A stretch of 64,000 bases of DNA from Chryseobacterium hagamense (GTDB taxonomy: Bacteria; Bacteroidota; Bacteroidia; Flavobacteriales; Weeksellaceae). The first letter of the stretch is position 1, and each line of letters begins with the position of its first letter. The translations under genes and the position numbers were made by a program. The stretch lies in assembly GCF_007991455.1 (NCBI RefSeq), contig NZ_BJYJ01000001.1, positions 496,001 through 560,000 of the forward strand. The letters are read 5' to 3'. Below are positions 52,360 through 60,122 of the stretch, in pieces. The notes below the pieces were generated by a model. That model did not search any database. It was not told where the DNA came from and saw only the letters and a program-made list of their open reading frames with translations.

Positions 52360-53673
52360 ATGGCAGAATACAAATTATTGCTTCCTTCCATGGGAGAAGG
52401 GGTTATGGAAGCGACAATTATCACCTGGCTGTTCAGCGAAGGCGATACTGTAAAAGAGGATGATTCCGTAGTAGAAATTGCAACCGATAAAGTAGATTCA
52501 GACGTTCCGACACCGGTTTCGGGGAAAATCGTAAAGATCCTGAAGCAGAAGGATGAAGTTGCAAAGGTAGGTGAAGCCATTGCTGTTTTAGAAATTGAAG
52601 GAGAAGGCGGAAACACAGCTACTGAAGAGACACCGGCAGAAACCCAGGCGGCAGCTCCGGACGCGGAAACGCTGAAAACCATCGAAGAACCGCTGAAAGA
52701 AACGGCTTCCGCAGAGTTTTCGGGAGACCTTTATCTTTCTCCGCTGGTAAGATCAATCGCCCAACAGGAAAATATTTCCGAACCCGAACTGAAATCCATC
52801 AAAGGAAGCGGTCTGGAAGGAAGAATTACCAAAGAAGATATTTTAGCCTACGTTAAAAACAGAGGGAACCAGCCTGCTTCCCAGGCGGCTCCCGTACAAC
52901 AGTCCGCTCCTGCTTCTCAGCCGGTAAAAACTTCTGCTCCTGCAGCCACCATTACCGCTGCTGCCGGTGACGAGATCATCCCGATGGACCGCATGAGAAA
53001 GATCATTGCCGAAAATATGGTGAAAGCCAAGCAGATCGCACCGCACGTGACTTCTTTCATCGAAACGGATGTGACCAACGTGGTAAAATGGAGAAATAAA
53101 AACAAGTCGCTGTTCGAAAAACGTGAAGGCGAAAAGCTGACGTTCATGCCGATTTTCGTGAAAGCGGTGGTAAAAGCGATCCAGGATTTCCCGATGATCA
53201 ACGTTTCCATTAACGGCGAAAATATCATTAAAAAGAAAAACATCAATATCGGGATGGCCACTGCCCTGCCGGACGGAAACCTGATCGTACCCGTAATTAA
53301 AAATGCGGATCAGCTGTCTCTTTCAGGATTGGCGAAAGCGATCAACGACCTGGCCTACAGAGCGAGAAACAAGAAACTGAGACCTGAAGATACACAGGGC
53401 GCCACCTACACGATTTCTAACGTAGGAAGCTTCGGTAACCTGATGGGAACTCCCATTATCCCTCAGCCGCAGGTAGCGATCCTGGCCATCGGGGCCATCG
53501 TTAAGAAGCCTGCCGTTCTCGAAACTCCGGACGGTGACGTGATCGCCATCAGAAACCTGATGTTCATGTCCCACTCTTATGACCACCGCGTGGTAGACGG
53601 TTCTTTAGGCGGAATGATGCTGAAGCATGTTCACGATTACCTGCAGAACTGGGATCTGAACACGGAAATATAA
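52360..53673 (+). CDS. 2-oxo acid dehydrogenase E2, single lipoyl domain
   Basis: A 437-residue dihydrolipoamide acyltransferase. One lipoyl domain (1-80, lipoyl Lys in EIATDKVDSDVPTP), an Ala/Pro/Glu-rich linker, a peripheral-subunit-binding domain (about 127-172, LSPLVRSIAQQENISEPEL), a second linker and the catalytic domain (about 205-437) with HSYDHRVVDGSLGG. The DKVDSDVP lipoyl pattern is that of the E2 of branched-chain or pyruvate complexes with one lipoyl domain. It stands alone with no E1 or E3 beside it; a second E2 (odhB) is at 60123-61391. Confidence 0.91.
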   Translation: MAEYKLLLPSMGEGVMEATIITWLFSEGDTVKEDDSVVEIATDKVDSDVPTPVSGKIVKILKQKDEVAKVGEAIAVLEIEGEGGNTATEETPAETQAAAPDAETLKTIEEPLKETASAEFSGDLYLSPLVRSIAQQENISEPELKSIKGSGLEGRITKEDILAYVKNRGNQPASQAAPVQQSAPASQPVKTSAPAATITAAAGDEIIPMDRMRKIIAENMVKAKQIAPHVTSFIETDVTNVVKWRNKNKSLFEKREGEKLTFMPIFVKAVVKAIQDFPMINVSINGENIIKKKNINIGMATALPDGNLIVPVIKNADQLSLSGLAKAINDLAYRARNKKLRPEDTQGATYTISNVGSFGNLMGTPIIPQPQVAILAIGAIVKKPAVLETPDGDVIAIRNLMFMSHSYDHRVVDGSLGGMMLKHVHDYLQNWDLNTEI

Positions 53674-53710
53674 GTAATGAGTAATGGGTAATTTTCACCC
53701 TTGAAAACAG

Positions 53711-53739
53711 AACCTTCGGATTTTTCCGGAGGTTTTTTG
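53711..53739 (+). terminator. Terminator of the E2 gene
   Basis: CCTTCGGA / TCCGGAGG stem with a TTTT loop and a following TTTTTT, just before the promoter of the next gene. Confidence 0.85.
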
Positions 53740-53751
53740 TTTGAAATATTT

Positions 53752-53759
53752 TATCTTTG
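53752..53759 (+). promoter_or_regulatory. -7 box of the unknown gene at 53778
   Basis: TATCTTTG, 18 bp before the chosen ATG. Its last three bases (TTG, 53757-53759) are in frame and give a false upstream start. No -33 TTG at the right distance. Confidence 0.6.
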
Positions 53760-53777
53760 AAAGAAACGATTTACAAA

Positions 53778-54401
53778 ATGGAACTCGATTTCAGAAAATT
53801 GAACGCTGATAAACTTTTCAGCTTTTCCAGAGAACAGGAACAGCTGATTTTCGAAATATATGACCGGTTATCCGGGATCTATGATCTTTCGGTAGTTGCC
53901 ATTGAAGACTCCCCTTTTCAGAGATTTAATTCCGGTGCGGAAAATTCCCTGTTCAGTCCGGAAATCTGTTATTTCATCACGGATCAGAATAAGGAAAATC
54001 CGTTTTACCTTTTCATTGTCAGCAAAATCGGCACTACGGCGAAAGGCGCCCGGACAACCGCTATATATGACAGCCTTCAGATCTGGGGCATGAAAATTCT
54101 GAATGAGGATTACGGCTTTATCTCAGTCAGCAAAAAAAAATGGACAGACAGAATAGCCGGTGTTTTTACGCGGTACAATATCAATTTCAAAAACAGGGAA
54201 TTCAATGATTATTATGTGTTGGGCATCGACAGGTTTAAAACGATGGCTTTTTTAAAAGAATCCCGTCAGGAACTTATCAAGGCATTCCCCAATGAAAATT
54301 TCAGACTGGAGATCAAAAACAATATCCTGAATTTCGGATTACCTGAAAATATCAACGTCGATAACGCTCTGAATGTCGCGGAATTCTTAAAGCAGGTGTA
54401 G
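53778..54401 (+). CDS. Hypothetical protein, unknown
   Basis: A 207-residue soluble protein without signal peptide or membrane segments, starting MELDFRKLNADKLFSF. It has mixed helix and strand and a fair number of aromatic residues (SLQIWGMKILNEDYGFISVSKKKWTDRIAGVF). I see no catalytic motif. The C-terminal half (FRLEIKNNILNFGLPENINVDNALNVAEFL) looks like a strand-helix module. It is between the E2 terminator and the ribosomal protein operon; I do not recognise the family. Confidence 0.75.
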   Translation: MELDFRKLNADKLFSFSREQEQLIFEIYDRLSGIYDLSVVAIEDSPFQRFNSGAENSLFSPEICYFITDQNKENPFYLFIVSKIGTTAKGARTTAIYDSLQIWGMKILNEDYGFISVSKKKWTDRIAGVFTRYNINFKNREFNDYYVLGIDRFKTMAFLKESRQELIKAFPNENFRLEIKNNILNFGLPENINVDNALNVAEFLKQV

Positions 54402-54443
54402 CAGGAATTCTTTTCATACAGATAATACTTCTGTTTATGTAAT

Positions 54444-54593
54444 TTAACGTCAATCCGGTCGTATCTAACTTATATCCCGTTGTTCAGTCAAAAAATAATA
54501 AATTAATGCTGATTCACTCAGGATTTTAAACAGACATCCTCCGCATTCCGCAGCCCTTCTTCGGCCATTTCTTCTGATTCGAGCTACGTCTTA
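54444..54593 (-). repeat. Short MITE-like repeat copy
   Basis: The left end reads TTAACGTCAATCCGG (54444-54458) and the right end TCGAGCTACGT (54579-54589), inverted versions of the family end. Read on the minus strand, the interior ends with GATATAAGTTAGATACGACC, matching the 14-kb copy. No gene in the 54402-54693 spacer. Confidence 0.5.
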
Positions 54594-54627
54594 TTAATCA
54601 ATCATCTATGATAAATAATCCCGAAAA

Positions 54628-54659
54628 TTTGTATAGTTAATAAATTAACACTAATTTTG
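54628..54659 (+). promoter_or_regulatory. Promoter of the rpsF-rpsR-rplI genes
   Basis: TTTG 54628-54631, a 20-bp spacer and TAATTTTG 54652-54659: a full -33/-7 pair, 34 bp before rpsF. Confidence 0.75.
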
Positions 54660-54693
54660 CACCTCGAAATAATTAACAAATTCATTTAACATT

Positions 54694-55035
54694 ATGAACA
54701 ATTACGAAACTGTTTTCATTTTAACTCCCGTTCTATCTGAAGCTCAGGTGGAGGAAGCAGTGAACAAGTATGTAGATCTTATCAAAGAAAAGAACTGCGA
54801 AATCGTTGCCAAAGAAAACTGGGGATTAAAAAAATTAGCTTATCCGATCCAATTGAAAAAGAACGGATTCTATACTTTAGTAGAATTTAAAGGCGAAGGT
54901 TCTGTAGTAGCTGATCTGGAATTGGCATTCAAACGTGACGAGAGAGTAATCCGTTACCTGACTACAAAACTGGACAAGCACGCTGTAGACTACGCTGTAA
55001 CAAGAAGAGCAAAAGCAAAAGCAGCTAGAGCTTAA
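54694..55035 (+). CDS. rpsF: 30S ribosomal protein S6
   Basis: The 113-residue S6, which binds S18 on the 30S platform. It opens [50 protein letters not shown] is the middle signature; the tail is basic ([12 protein letters not shown]). It leads the S6-S18-L9 operon. Unlike some bacteria, no priB or ssb lies between S6 and S18. Confidence 0.98.
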   Translation: MNNYETVFILTPVLSEAQVEEAVNKYVDLIKEKNCEIVAKENWGLKKLAYPIQLKKNGFYTLVEFKGEGSVVADLELAFKRDERVIRYLTTKLDKHAVDYAVTRRAKAKAARA

Positions 55036-55069
55036 TCATTAACCCAATTTTAAAAAAAAAAGACAAGAC

Positions 55070-55372
55070 ATGGCAATAGACGATATGGCTAAACAAGCCT
55101 CAGCCGGAGGAGAATCTGAAGTAAAATTCCTTACCCCGCTTGATATCAATACAAAATCTGAAAAGAAATATTGTAGATTCAAAAAATACGGAATCAAGCA
55201 CGTTGATTACAAAGACGCTGATTTCTTATTACAGTTTGTAAATGAGCAAGGTAAAATCTTACCAAGAAGATATACCGGAACTTCTTTAAAATACCAGAGA
55301 AAAGTTTCTGCTGCAATCAAGAGAGCAAGACACCTGGCATTACTACCATACGTAGCTGACTTATTAAAGTAA
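55070..55372 (+). CDS. rpsR: 30S ribosomal protein S18
   Basis: The 100-residue S18. Core: [57 protein letters not shown]. The N-terminal ~20 residues ([20 protein letters not shown]) are an extension that is longer than in E. coli. It follows rpsF after 34 bp. Confidence 0.98.
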   Translation: MAIDDMAKQASAGGESEVKFLTPLDINTKSEKKYCRFKKYGIKHVDYKDADFLLQFVNEQGKILPRRYTGTSLKYQRKVSAAIKRARHLALLPYVADLLK

Positions 55373-55483
55373 AAACATATTACAATCAGCCATTAGCTCC
55401 GTGCTTTTGGCTTTTTGTTGCTGAATACATCATTAATTCTAACTTGATTTTAGACTCCTAAAATCTGAAAAAGGACAACAACA

Positions 55484-55993
55484 ATGAATATTATCCTAAA
55501 AAAAGACGTAGAAAACTTAGGTCTTGAATTCGACACCGTAAGCGTAAAGCCTGGTTATGCCAGAAACTTCTTAATTCCTCAGGGATACGCACTTTTGGCC
55601 ACTCCAAAAAACATTGCAGCTCTTGAAGCTACACTGGAGGCCAGAAAAGAAGAAGAAGCCAAATTAATCGCTGCGGCAAACGCTGTGGTAGATCAATTGA
55701 AGAAAACTTCCGTTACCATCCCTGCAAAAGTAGGTTCAGGTGACAAATTATTCGGATCGATCAATAATGCAGACCTTTCTGCAGCTTTGCAAAAAGCAGG
55801 GGTATCCGTAGAGAAGAAATACATCAAAATTCCTGGTAATACGATCAAGAGAACCGGTAAAGTTACCGCAAACATCAGATTACACAGAAATGTTGAGTAT
55901 AACTTCGAATTCGATATCGTATCCGACGCTCCGGTAGAAGCTCCTAAACCAGCTCCTGCTAAAAAAGAAGAAACGCCTTCTGAAGAAGCTTAA
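55484..55993 (+). CDS. rplI: 50S ribosomal protein L9
   Basis: The 169-residue L9: MNIILKKDVENLGLEFDTVSVKPGYARNFLIP (N-domain), a connecting helix and the C-domain, with an extra Ala/Pro/Glu-rich tail (APKPAPAKKEETPSEEA) beyond the usual ~148 residues. The rpsR-rplI gap is 111 bp, so it may have its own control. Confidence 0.97.
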   Translation: MNIILKKDVENLGLEFDTVSVKPGYARNFLIPQGYALLATPKNIAALEATLEARKEEEAKLIAAANAVVDQLKKTSVTIPAKVGSGDKLFGSINNADLSAALQKAGVSVEKKYIKIPGNTIKRTGKVTANIRLHRNVEYNFEFDIVSDAPVEAPKPAPAKKEETPSEEA

Positions 55994-56020
55994 TTCTATT
56001 TTTAATAGTATTTATAGATC

Positions 56021-56052
56021 ATGCTGTCTCTTTTGAGGCAGCATTTTTATTT
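56021..56052 (+). terminator. rplI terminator
   Basis: ATGCTGTCTC / GAGGCAGCAT stem, TTTT loop and a following T tract, 28 bp past the rplI stop. Confidence 0.85.
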
Positions 56053-56068
56053 TTTACAGAGCGATAAC

Positions 56069-56101
56069 AAAAGCCGGAAAAACTAAATTTCCCGGCTTTT
56101 A
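56069..56101 (-). terminator. Terminator of the thioredoxin-like gene
   Basis: AAAAGCCGG / CCGGCTTTT stem with T tracts on the minus strand, 2 bp past the stop at 56103. Confidence 0.8.
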
Positions 56102-56102
56102 T

Positions 56103-56672
56103 TTATGATCTTGGCGTCCATATATTGAAGAACTCCTTCACTTTTTCGAGACTGTAGCCTTTTCCTTCCTCCAGGACATCGCTCTGCTGAACATGAATCA
56201 TTTTACCGTTCTGATCCAGGATAATAAAGACCGGATAACCGAATTTATCTCCCGGATTTCCGTATTTTGCAAAAATTTTCTCATTTTTGTTTTCGGGAGA
56301 AAAGTTCAGGTGGTAATATTCATAATTCTCATCCACGATTTTCTTCAGCTCCGGCGTCGTCTGTACAAACTGATTGAATCTCAGACACCAGATGCACCAG
56401 TTCCCTCCGGCCTGGATCATGATGTTTTTCTTTTCTTTTTTCGCTTTGGCCACTAAATTCAGAATGTCTTTTTCAGCATCTGCTTTGGGATCGTAGGGTT
56501 TCGGAAGTTTTGCTTTTTCTTCTGCAGCCTTCTTCTTTGCATCCAGTTCTGCGTGTTCGGTTTTCACCAGCAAAGCTTTATCAGTCTCCTGAGACTTAAG
56601 TTTATCTTTCAGCTCCTGGGAGAATGCCACAAGGCTGAATCCCAGAAAAGCGGTTACCAATAATTTTTTCAT
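56103..56672 (-). CDS. Exported thioredoxin-like protein
   Basis: A 189-residue protein with a signal peptide (MKKLLVTAFLGFSLVAFSQ). A Lys/Ala/Glu-rich stretch (about 25-70) is followed by a thioredoxin fold with the active site GNWCIWCLRF (about residues 93-102, WCxxC) and GYPVFIILDQNGKMIHV. A periplasmic disulfide reductase or isomerase role is likely; the partner is unknown. The cis-Pro is in YPVF. It converges on rplI. Confidence 0.86.
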   Translation of the reverse strand: MKKLLVTAFLGFSLVAFSQELKDKLKSQETDKALLVKTEHAELDAKKKAAEEKAKLPKPYDPKADAEKDILNLVAKAKKEKKNIMIQAGGNWCIWCLRFNQFVQTTPELKKIVDENYEYYHLNFSPENKNEKIFAKYGNPGDKFGYPVFIILDQNGKMIHVQQSDVLEEGKGYSLEKVKEFFNIWTPRS

Positions 56673-56736
56673 AATATAAAATTAAAAAAAATAATACTTA
56701 CCGCCATCAAAAATACCAGTCTAATTTTATTATTCG

Positions 56737-56744
56737 TAAATTTG
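56737..56744 (+). promoter_or_regulatory. -7 box of the acyltransferase gene
   Basis: TAAATTTG, ending 8 bp before the ATG, so the transcript would have almost no leader. Confidence 0.6.
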
Positions 56745-56752
56745 TCCGTTTT

Positions 56753-57637
56753 ATGAATTTTCTAATTAAAATATTAAATCTCCTGTCCAAACTTCCGTTG
56801 AAGATTCTGTATGTATTTTCAGATATTATTTTCTTTCTGAATTATTACATTGTCGCTTACAGGGAGAAAGTGATTACCGACAATCTGATGAAATCTTTCC
56901 CTGAGAAATCCCCGGAAGAAATCAGGCAGATTAAAAAGAAGTTTTACCTTAACTTTTCCGACTATCTGGTAGAAACCGTAAAATCATTTACGATTTCCGA
57001 AACAGAATCCCGCGTGAGGATGCAGCATATCAACCAGCAGGTTTTTCATGATGCCAGAGCGGAAGGTAAAAATGTGATTATGCTGGCAGGACATGTGTTC
57101 AACTGGGAATGGATCAATGCTATGGCTAAATTTATTCCGCAGGATCATTGCCACCCGGTATACCGGAAAGTAAACAATGATTTCTGGGAAAACCAGATGA
57201 GGAAGGTCCGCAGCCGTTTCGGAAATGAACCCCTGGAAGCCAACGAAGTGATTCTTAATATTTTCAGATCCAAAAACGACGGAAATTCCGTCTATATGTT
57301 TGTTGCCGACCAGACACCGCATTTCTCGCATGTCACCTACGGCCTGGAATTTTTGAATCAGAAAACGCCGGCTTTTATCGGTTACGATAAACTCGCCACC
57401 AGAATGGATCTTGCTTTCATCTACTGTGAAATGAAGAAGGTAAAACGCGGCTACTACCAGGTCAACTATCACCGGATTTATCCCGATGGGGAAAAGTTTA
57501 CGGAAAATGAAGTAGTGAAAAAATTCCATAAACTCCTGGAAAACACGTTGCATAAACGTCCCGACAATTACCTTTGGTCACACCGGAAATGGAAATATCA
57601 GGACTCTATTAAAAAATTTGATTCAGTAAAAATATAG
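56753..57637 (+). CDS. Lysophospholipid/lipid A-type acyltransferase
   Basis: A 294-residue LpxL/HtrB-family protein that adds a secondary acyl chain to lipid A or a lysolipid. The catalytic HxxxxE-type motif is AGHVFNWEW (around residues 118-126); the N-terminal segment (LLSKLPLKILYVFSDIIFFLNYYIV) anchors it; the end WSHRKWK is the family's substrate-binding region. It is the head of a likely operon with a GT2 glycosyltransferase (6-bp gap) and an exonuclease. Confidence 0.9.
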   Translation: MNFLIKILNLLSKLPLKILYVFSDIIFFLNYYIVAYREKVITDNLMKSFPEKSPEEIRQIKKKFYLNFSDYLVETVKSFTISETESRVRMQHINQQVFHDARAEGKNVIMLAGHVFNWEWINAMAKFIPQDHCHPVYRKVNNDFWENQMRKVRSRFGNEPLEANEVILNIFRSKNDGNSVYMFVADQTPHFSHVTYGLEFLNQKTPAFIGYDKLATRMDLAFIYCEMKKVKRGYYQVNYHRIYPDGEKFTENEVVKKFHKLLENTLHKRPDNYLWSHRKWKYQDSIKKFDSVKI

Positions 57638-57643
57638 CTTCTC

Positions 57644-58621
57644 ATGCCGAAAAAATTAGCGGTTGCCATTTTAAACTGGAACGGGAAAAGCTGGCTCGAA
57701 AAATTTCTTCCGGGTGTCGTAGAATTTTCCCGGAATGCAGATATTTACGTCATTGATAACTTTTCCACCGATGATTCTGTAGCATTTCTGCGTGCGCATT
57801 TTCCATCGGTTGAAATCATTAAGAACGATAAAAATTATGGTTTTGCAGGAGGATACAATCAGGGACTCGGACAGATCGGCCATGAATTCTATTGCCTGCT
57901 CAATTCGGATGTGGAAGTAACGGCCAACTGGACGGAACCTGTTCTTGAATTGTTCGAAAAAGACCCTTCCATTGCAGCCATTCAGCCTAAAATTTTAGCG
58001 TACGACCGTAAAAATTATTTTGAGTTCGCAGGAGCGGCAGGCGGACTGATTGATAATGTGGGATATCCTTACTGCAGGGGAAGGATGTTTGACGAAGTAG
58101 AGGAAGACCGCGGCCAGTATGATGACGAATCCGAGATCTTCTGGGCATCCGGATGCTGCCTTTTTATCCGTTCTAAGGATTTCTGGGACCAGAAAGGCTT
58201 TGATGAGCGCTTTTTTGCCCATCAGGAAGAAATCGATCTCTGCTGGAGGCTCATCAATTCAGGCAGGAAGATTTTTTACACCTGGAAATCCAAAGTCTAT
58301 CACGTCGGCGGCGGTACGCTGAATAAGCAAAGCCCCAAAAAGACATTTTTAAACATCCGGAATAACCTGTCCATGGTATTAAAGAATGCGCCTTTCCCAA
58401 GGCTGACCGGCATTATTTTTCTGAGATTGTGCCTGGACGGGATTGCAGGAGTTTATTTTGGAATAAAGCTGGGGTTTCCCCATTTTGTAGCTGTCTTAAA
58501 AGCACATTTCAGCTTTTACGGATCTGCAGAAGGTAGTTGGAAACGCAGACAGCAACATCAGAAAAAGAAATTTTACCAGACGGAATGGATTATTTTCAAG
58601 CATTTTCTGGGAAAAAAATAA
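57644..58621 (+). CDS. Family 2 glycosyltransferase
   Basis: A 325-residue GT-A-type glycosyltransferase. It begins LAVAILNWNGKSWLEKFLPGVV; the nucleotide-sugar region is YVIDNFSTDDS and NDKNYGFAGGYNQG; the DxD-like motif is LNSDVEV (about residues 85-91); EIFWASGCCLFIRSKDFW and HQEEIDLCWRLINSG are the WbbL/rhamnosyl-type acceptor part. Two C-terminal membrane-associated segments follow. It probably works on a surface glycan; the sugar cannot be read. Operon partner of the acyltransferase. Confidence 0.9.
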   Translation: MPKKLAVAILNWNGKSWLEKFLPGVVEFSRNADIYVIDNFSTDDSVAFLRAHFPSVEIIKNDKNYGFAGGYNQGLGQIGHEFYCLLNSDVEVTANWTEPVLELFEKDPSIAAIQPKILAYDRKNYFEFAGAAGGLIDNVGYPYCRGRMFDEVEEDRGQYDDESEIFWASGCCLFIRSKDFWDQKGFDERFFAHQEEIDLCWRLINSGRKIFYTWKSKVYHVGGGTLNKQSPKKTFLNIRNNLSMVLKNAPFPRLTGIIFLRLCLDGIAGVYFGIKLGFPHFVAVLKAHFSFYGSAEGSWKRRQQHQKKKFYQTEWIIFKHFLGKK

Positions 58622-58649
58622 GGATTATTTTAGATTAAAATTAAAGAAT

Positions 58650-59204
58650 ATGGATTTTTGTGCCATTGATTTCGAGACAGCGACCCATGAGAGAAATTCT
58701 GCCTGTGAGCTGGGGGTATGTGTTGTTCAGGATTCCAGGATTGTTGAGACCAAAACCTGGCTCATCAAACCGCCCAGCTTTCCGTATTTCAGCCCTTTTA
58801 ACATTGACGTTCACGGAATTCTTCCGGATGATGTAAAAGATGCGCCTACTTTTGATGAAATCTGGTATGAGGTGGAAGAAATGATGTATGGGACGCTGAT
58901 GATTGCTCACAACGCCGGTTTTGACGCAGGTGTACTACGCGGATGCCTGAATCATTACGGAATGTTTACGCCTAAACTGAATTATTTATGCAGCATCCAG
59001 CTGGCTAAAAAATCATGGGACTACCTGCCAAAATATGGACTGAAACCTTTGGCGGAATATCATCAGATCAGTTTTAACCATCACCGTGCCGGTGCCGATG
59101 CCGAAGTCTGTGCCAAGATCTCTCTGCTGGCTTTTGAGAAACTGTTTCTTACCAGCAATGAAGAAGTATCGGATTTTATGAAACTGAAAATTAAAAAACT
59201 GTAA
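58650..59204 (+). CDS. DEDDh 3'-5' exonuclease
   Basis: A 184-residue exonuclease like the DnaQ/epsilon domain. Exo I: DFETAT (D7, E9); Exo II: IAHNAGFDAGVL (D near 94); Exo III: HHRAGADAEVCA (H and D near 152-156). It has no polymerase part or C-terminal CTD. It is 28 bp after the glycosyltransferase, but the functional link between them is unclear. Confidence 0.9.
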   Translation: MDFCAIDFETATHERNSACELGVCVVQDSRIVETKTWLIKPPSFPYFSPFNIDVHGILPDDVKDAPTFDEIWYEVEEMMYGTLMIAHNAGFDAGVLRGCLNHYGMFTPKLNYLCSIQLAKKSWDYLPKYGLKPLAEYHQISFNHHRAGADAEVCAKISLLAFEKLFLTSNEEVSDFMKLKIKKL

Positions 59205-59229
59205 TCGGATAGATTTTCATCAATTTACC

Positions 59230-59604
59230 GTTTAAATCCAAATTAAATCCTGGTCATAAATCAGGCTGGGAGAAGGAAGCTGGATGCCGGAAGTTATTCC
59301 TATCAACAATACAATTAAGATATATGAAATTATTTAATCAGGCTTAAAATTTATTTAAAATAATGAATAATCAAGCCGAATTTAAATAATTGATTTGGAT
59401 AATGATTTTAAAACAATAGATATCAGATTTTGGTTTAGGCTATTAATTAAGGATTAAACGGGAATTTCCTCTGCCGGAATGGCTAAATGTTTAGTTTGAT
59501 TATTAAGACCTCCGGATCTATTTTTGACAGAAAGTCTTTCCCGCATCCAGCTTCCCTTTTCCAGCCGGTGAACTCCGGTTCTTATTCTAGTTCACGTTAA
59601 TTTA
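59230..59604. repeat. Two MITE-like fragments in opposite orientation
   Basis: Near 59263 the + strand carries GGCTGGGAGAAGGAAGCTGG; from about 59570 back to 59500 the minus strand carries GGCTGGAAAAGGGAAGCTGG, then a GTCAAAAATAGATCCGGAGG phrase. The right end is TAGTTCACGTTAA (59588-59600). So two copies face each other. The 59205-59651 spacer has no gene. Confidence 0.55.
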
Positions 59605-59651
59605 CCACTGACTAAGTGCCACTATATCGGAAATTATCAGGATCCATCTTA

Positions 59652-60041
59652 TCAATTGCTCAGCACTTCCGACAGCAAATTGAATTTCGGGATATCGATC
59701 TCAAAATTTTCCTGGGTATCCATGTTTCTGACGAGGTATTTCCCACTCATATTCCCTACTCCGGACCGTAGCATCACATTGGAAAAATAAGTGAAATTTT
59801 CACCCACGGCGATCTCCGGTGTAAGACCGATTACTCCATCGCCGGTTATTTCAGTATATCCGAAGCCGACATCAAAAATCAGCCATTTTCTTTTAATGAC
59901 TTTTATCGGAAAACTGCCGTCGTTTTCAATCGTGATATGGTATTTGAAAACGTGTCTGTTTTCAGAAGGGTAACTATTTTTGCTATCATATTCAGGAACG
60001 ACTGAAACTTTGATATTGGAGGTCATTTTTGAGAACATCAT
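59652..60041 (-). CDS. apaG: ApaG domain protein
   Basis: A 129-residue ApaG-like protein, a single fibronectin-III-like domain. Typical: IKVSVVPEYDSKNSYPSENRHVFKYHITIENDGSFPIKVIKRKWLIFD, then GVIGLTPEIAVGENFTYFSNVMLRSGVGNMSGKYL. ApaG has been linked to Mg2+/Co2+ efflux in Salmonella; the role here is unknown. Two possible starts exist (residues 1 and 6). Confidence 0.9.
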   Translation of the reverse strand: MMFSKMTSNIKVSVVPEYDSKNSYPSENRHVFKYHITIENDGSFPIKVIKRKWLIFDVGFGYTEITGDGVIGLTPEIAVGENFTYFSNVMLRSGVGNMSGKYLVRNMDTQENFEIDIPKFNLLSEVLSN

Positions 60042-60069
60042 CTTAGTATTTGATAGATAGGATACAAAA

Positions 60070-60094
60070 ATCCCGCCCTTTTGAGGCGAGATCT
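60070..60094 (-). terminator. odhB terminator
   Basis: TCCCGCC / GGCGAGA stem, about 30 bp past the odhB stop. Confidence 0.55.
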
Positions 60095-60122
60095 TAAATT
60101 TATAGGAGATTGTCTTTTAATC

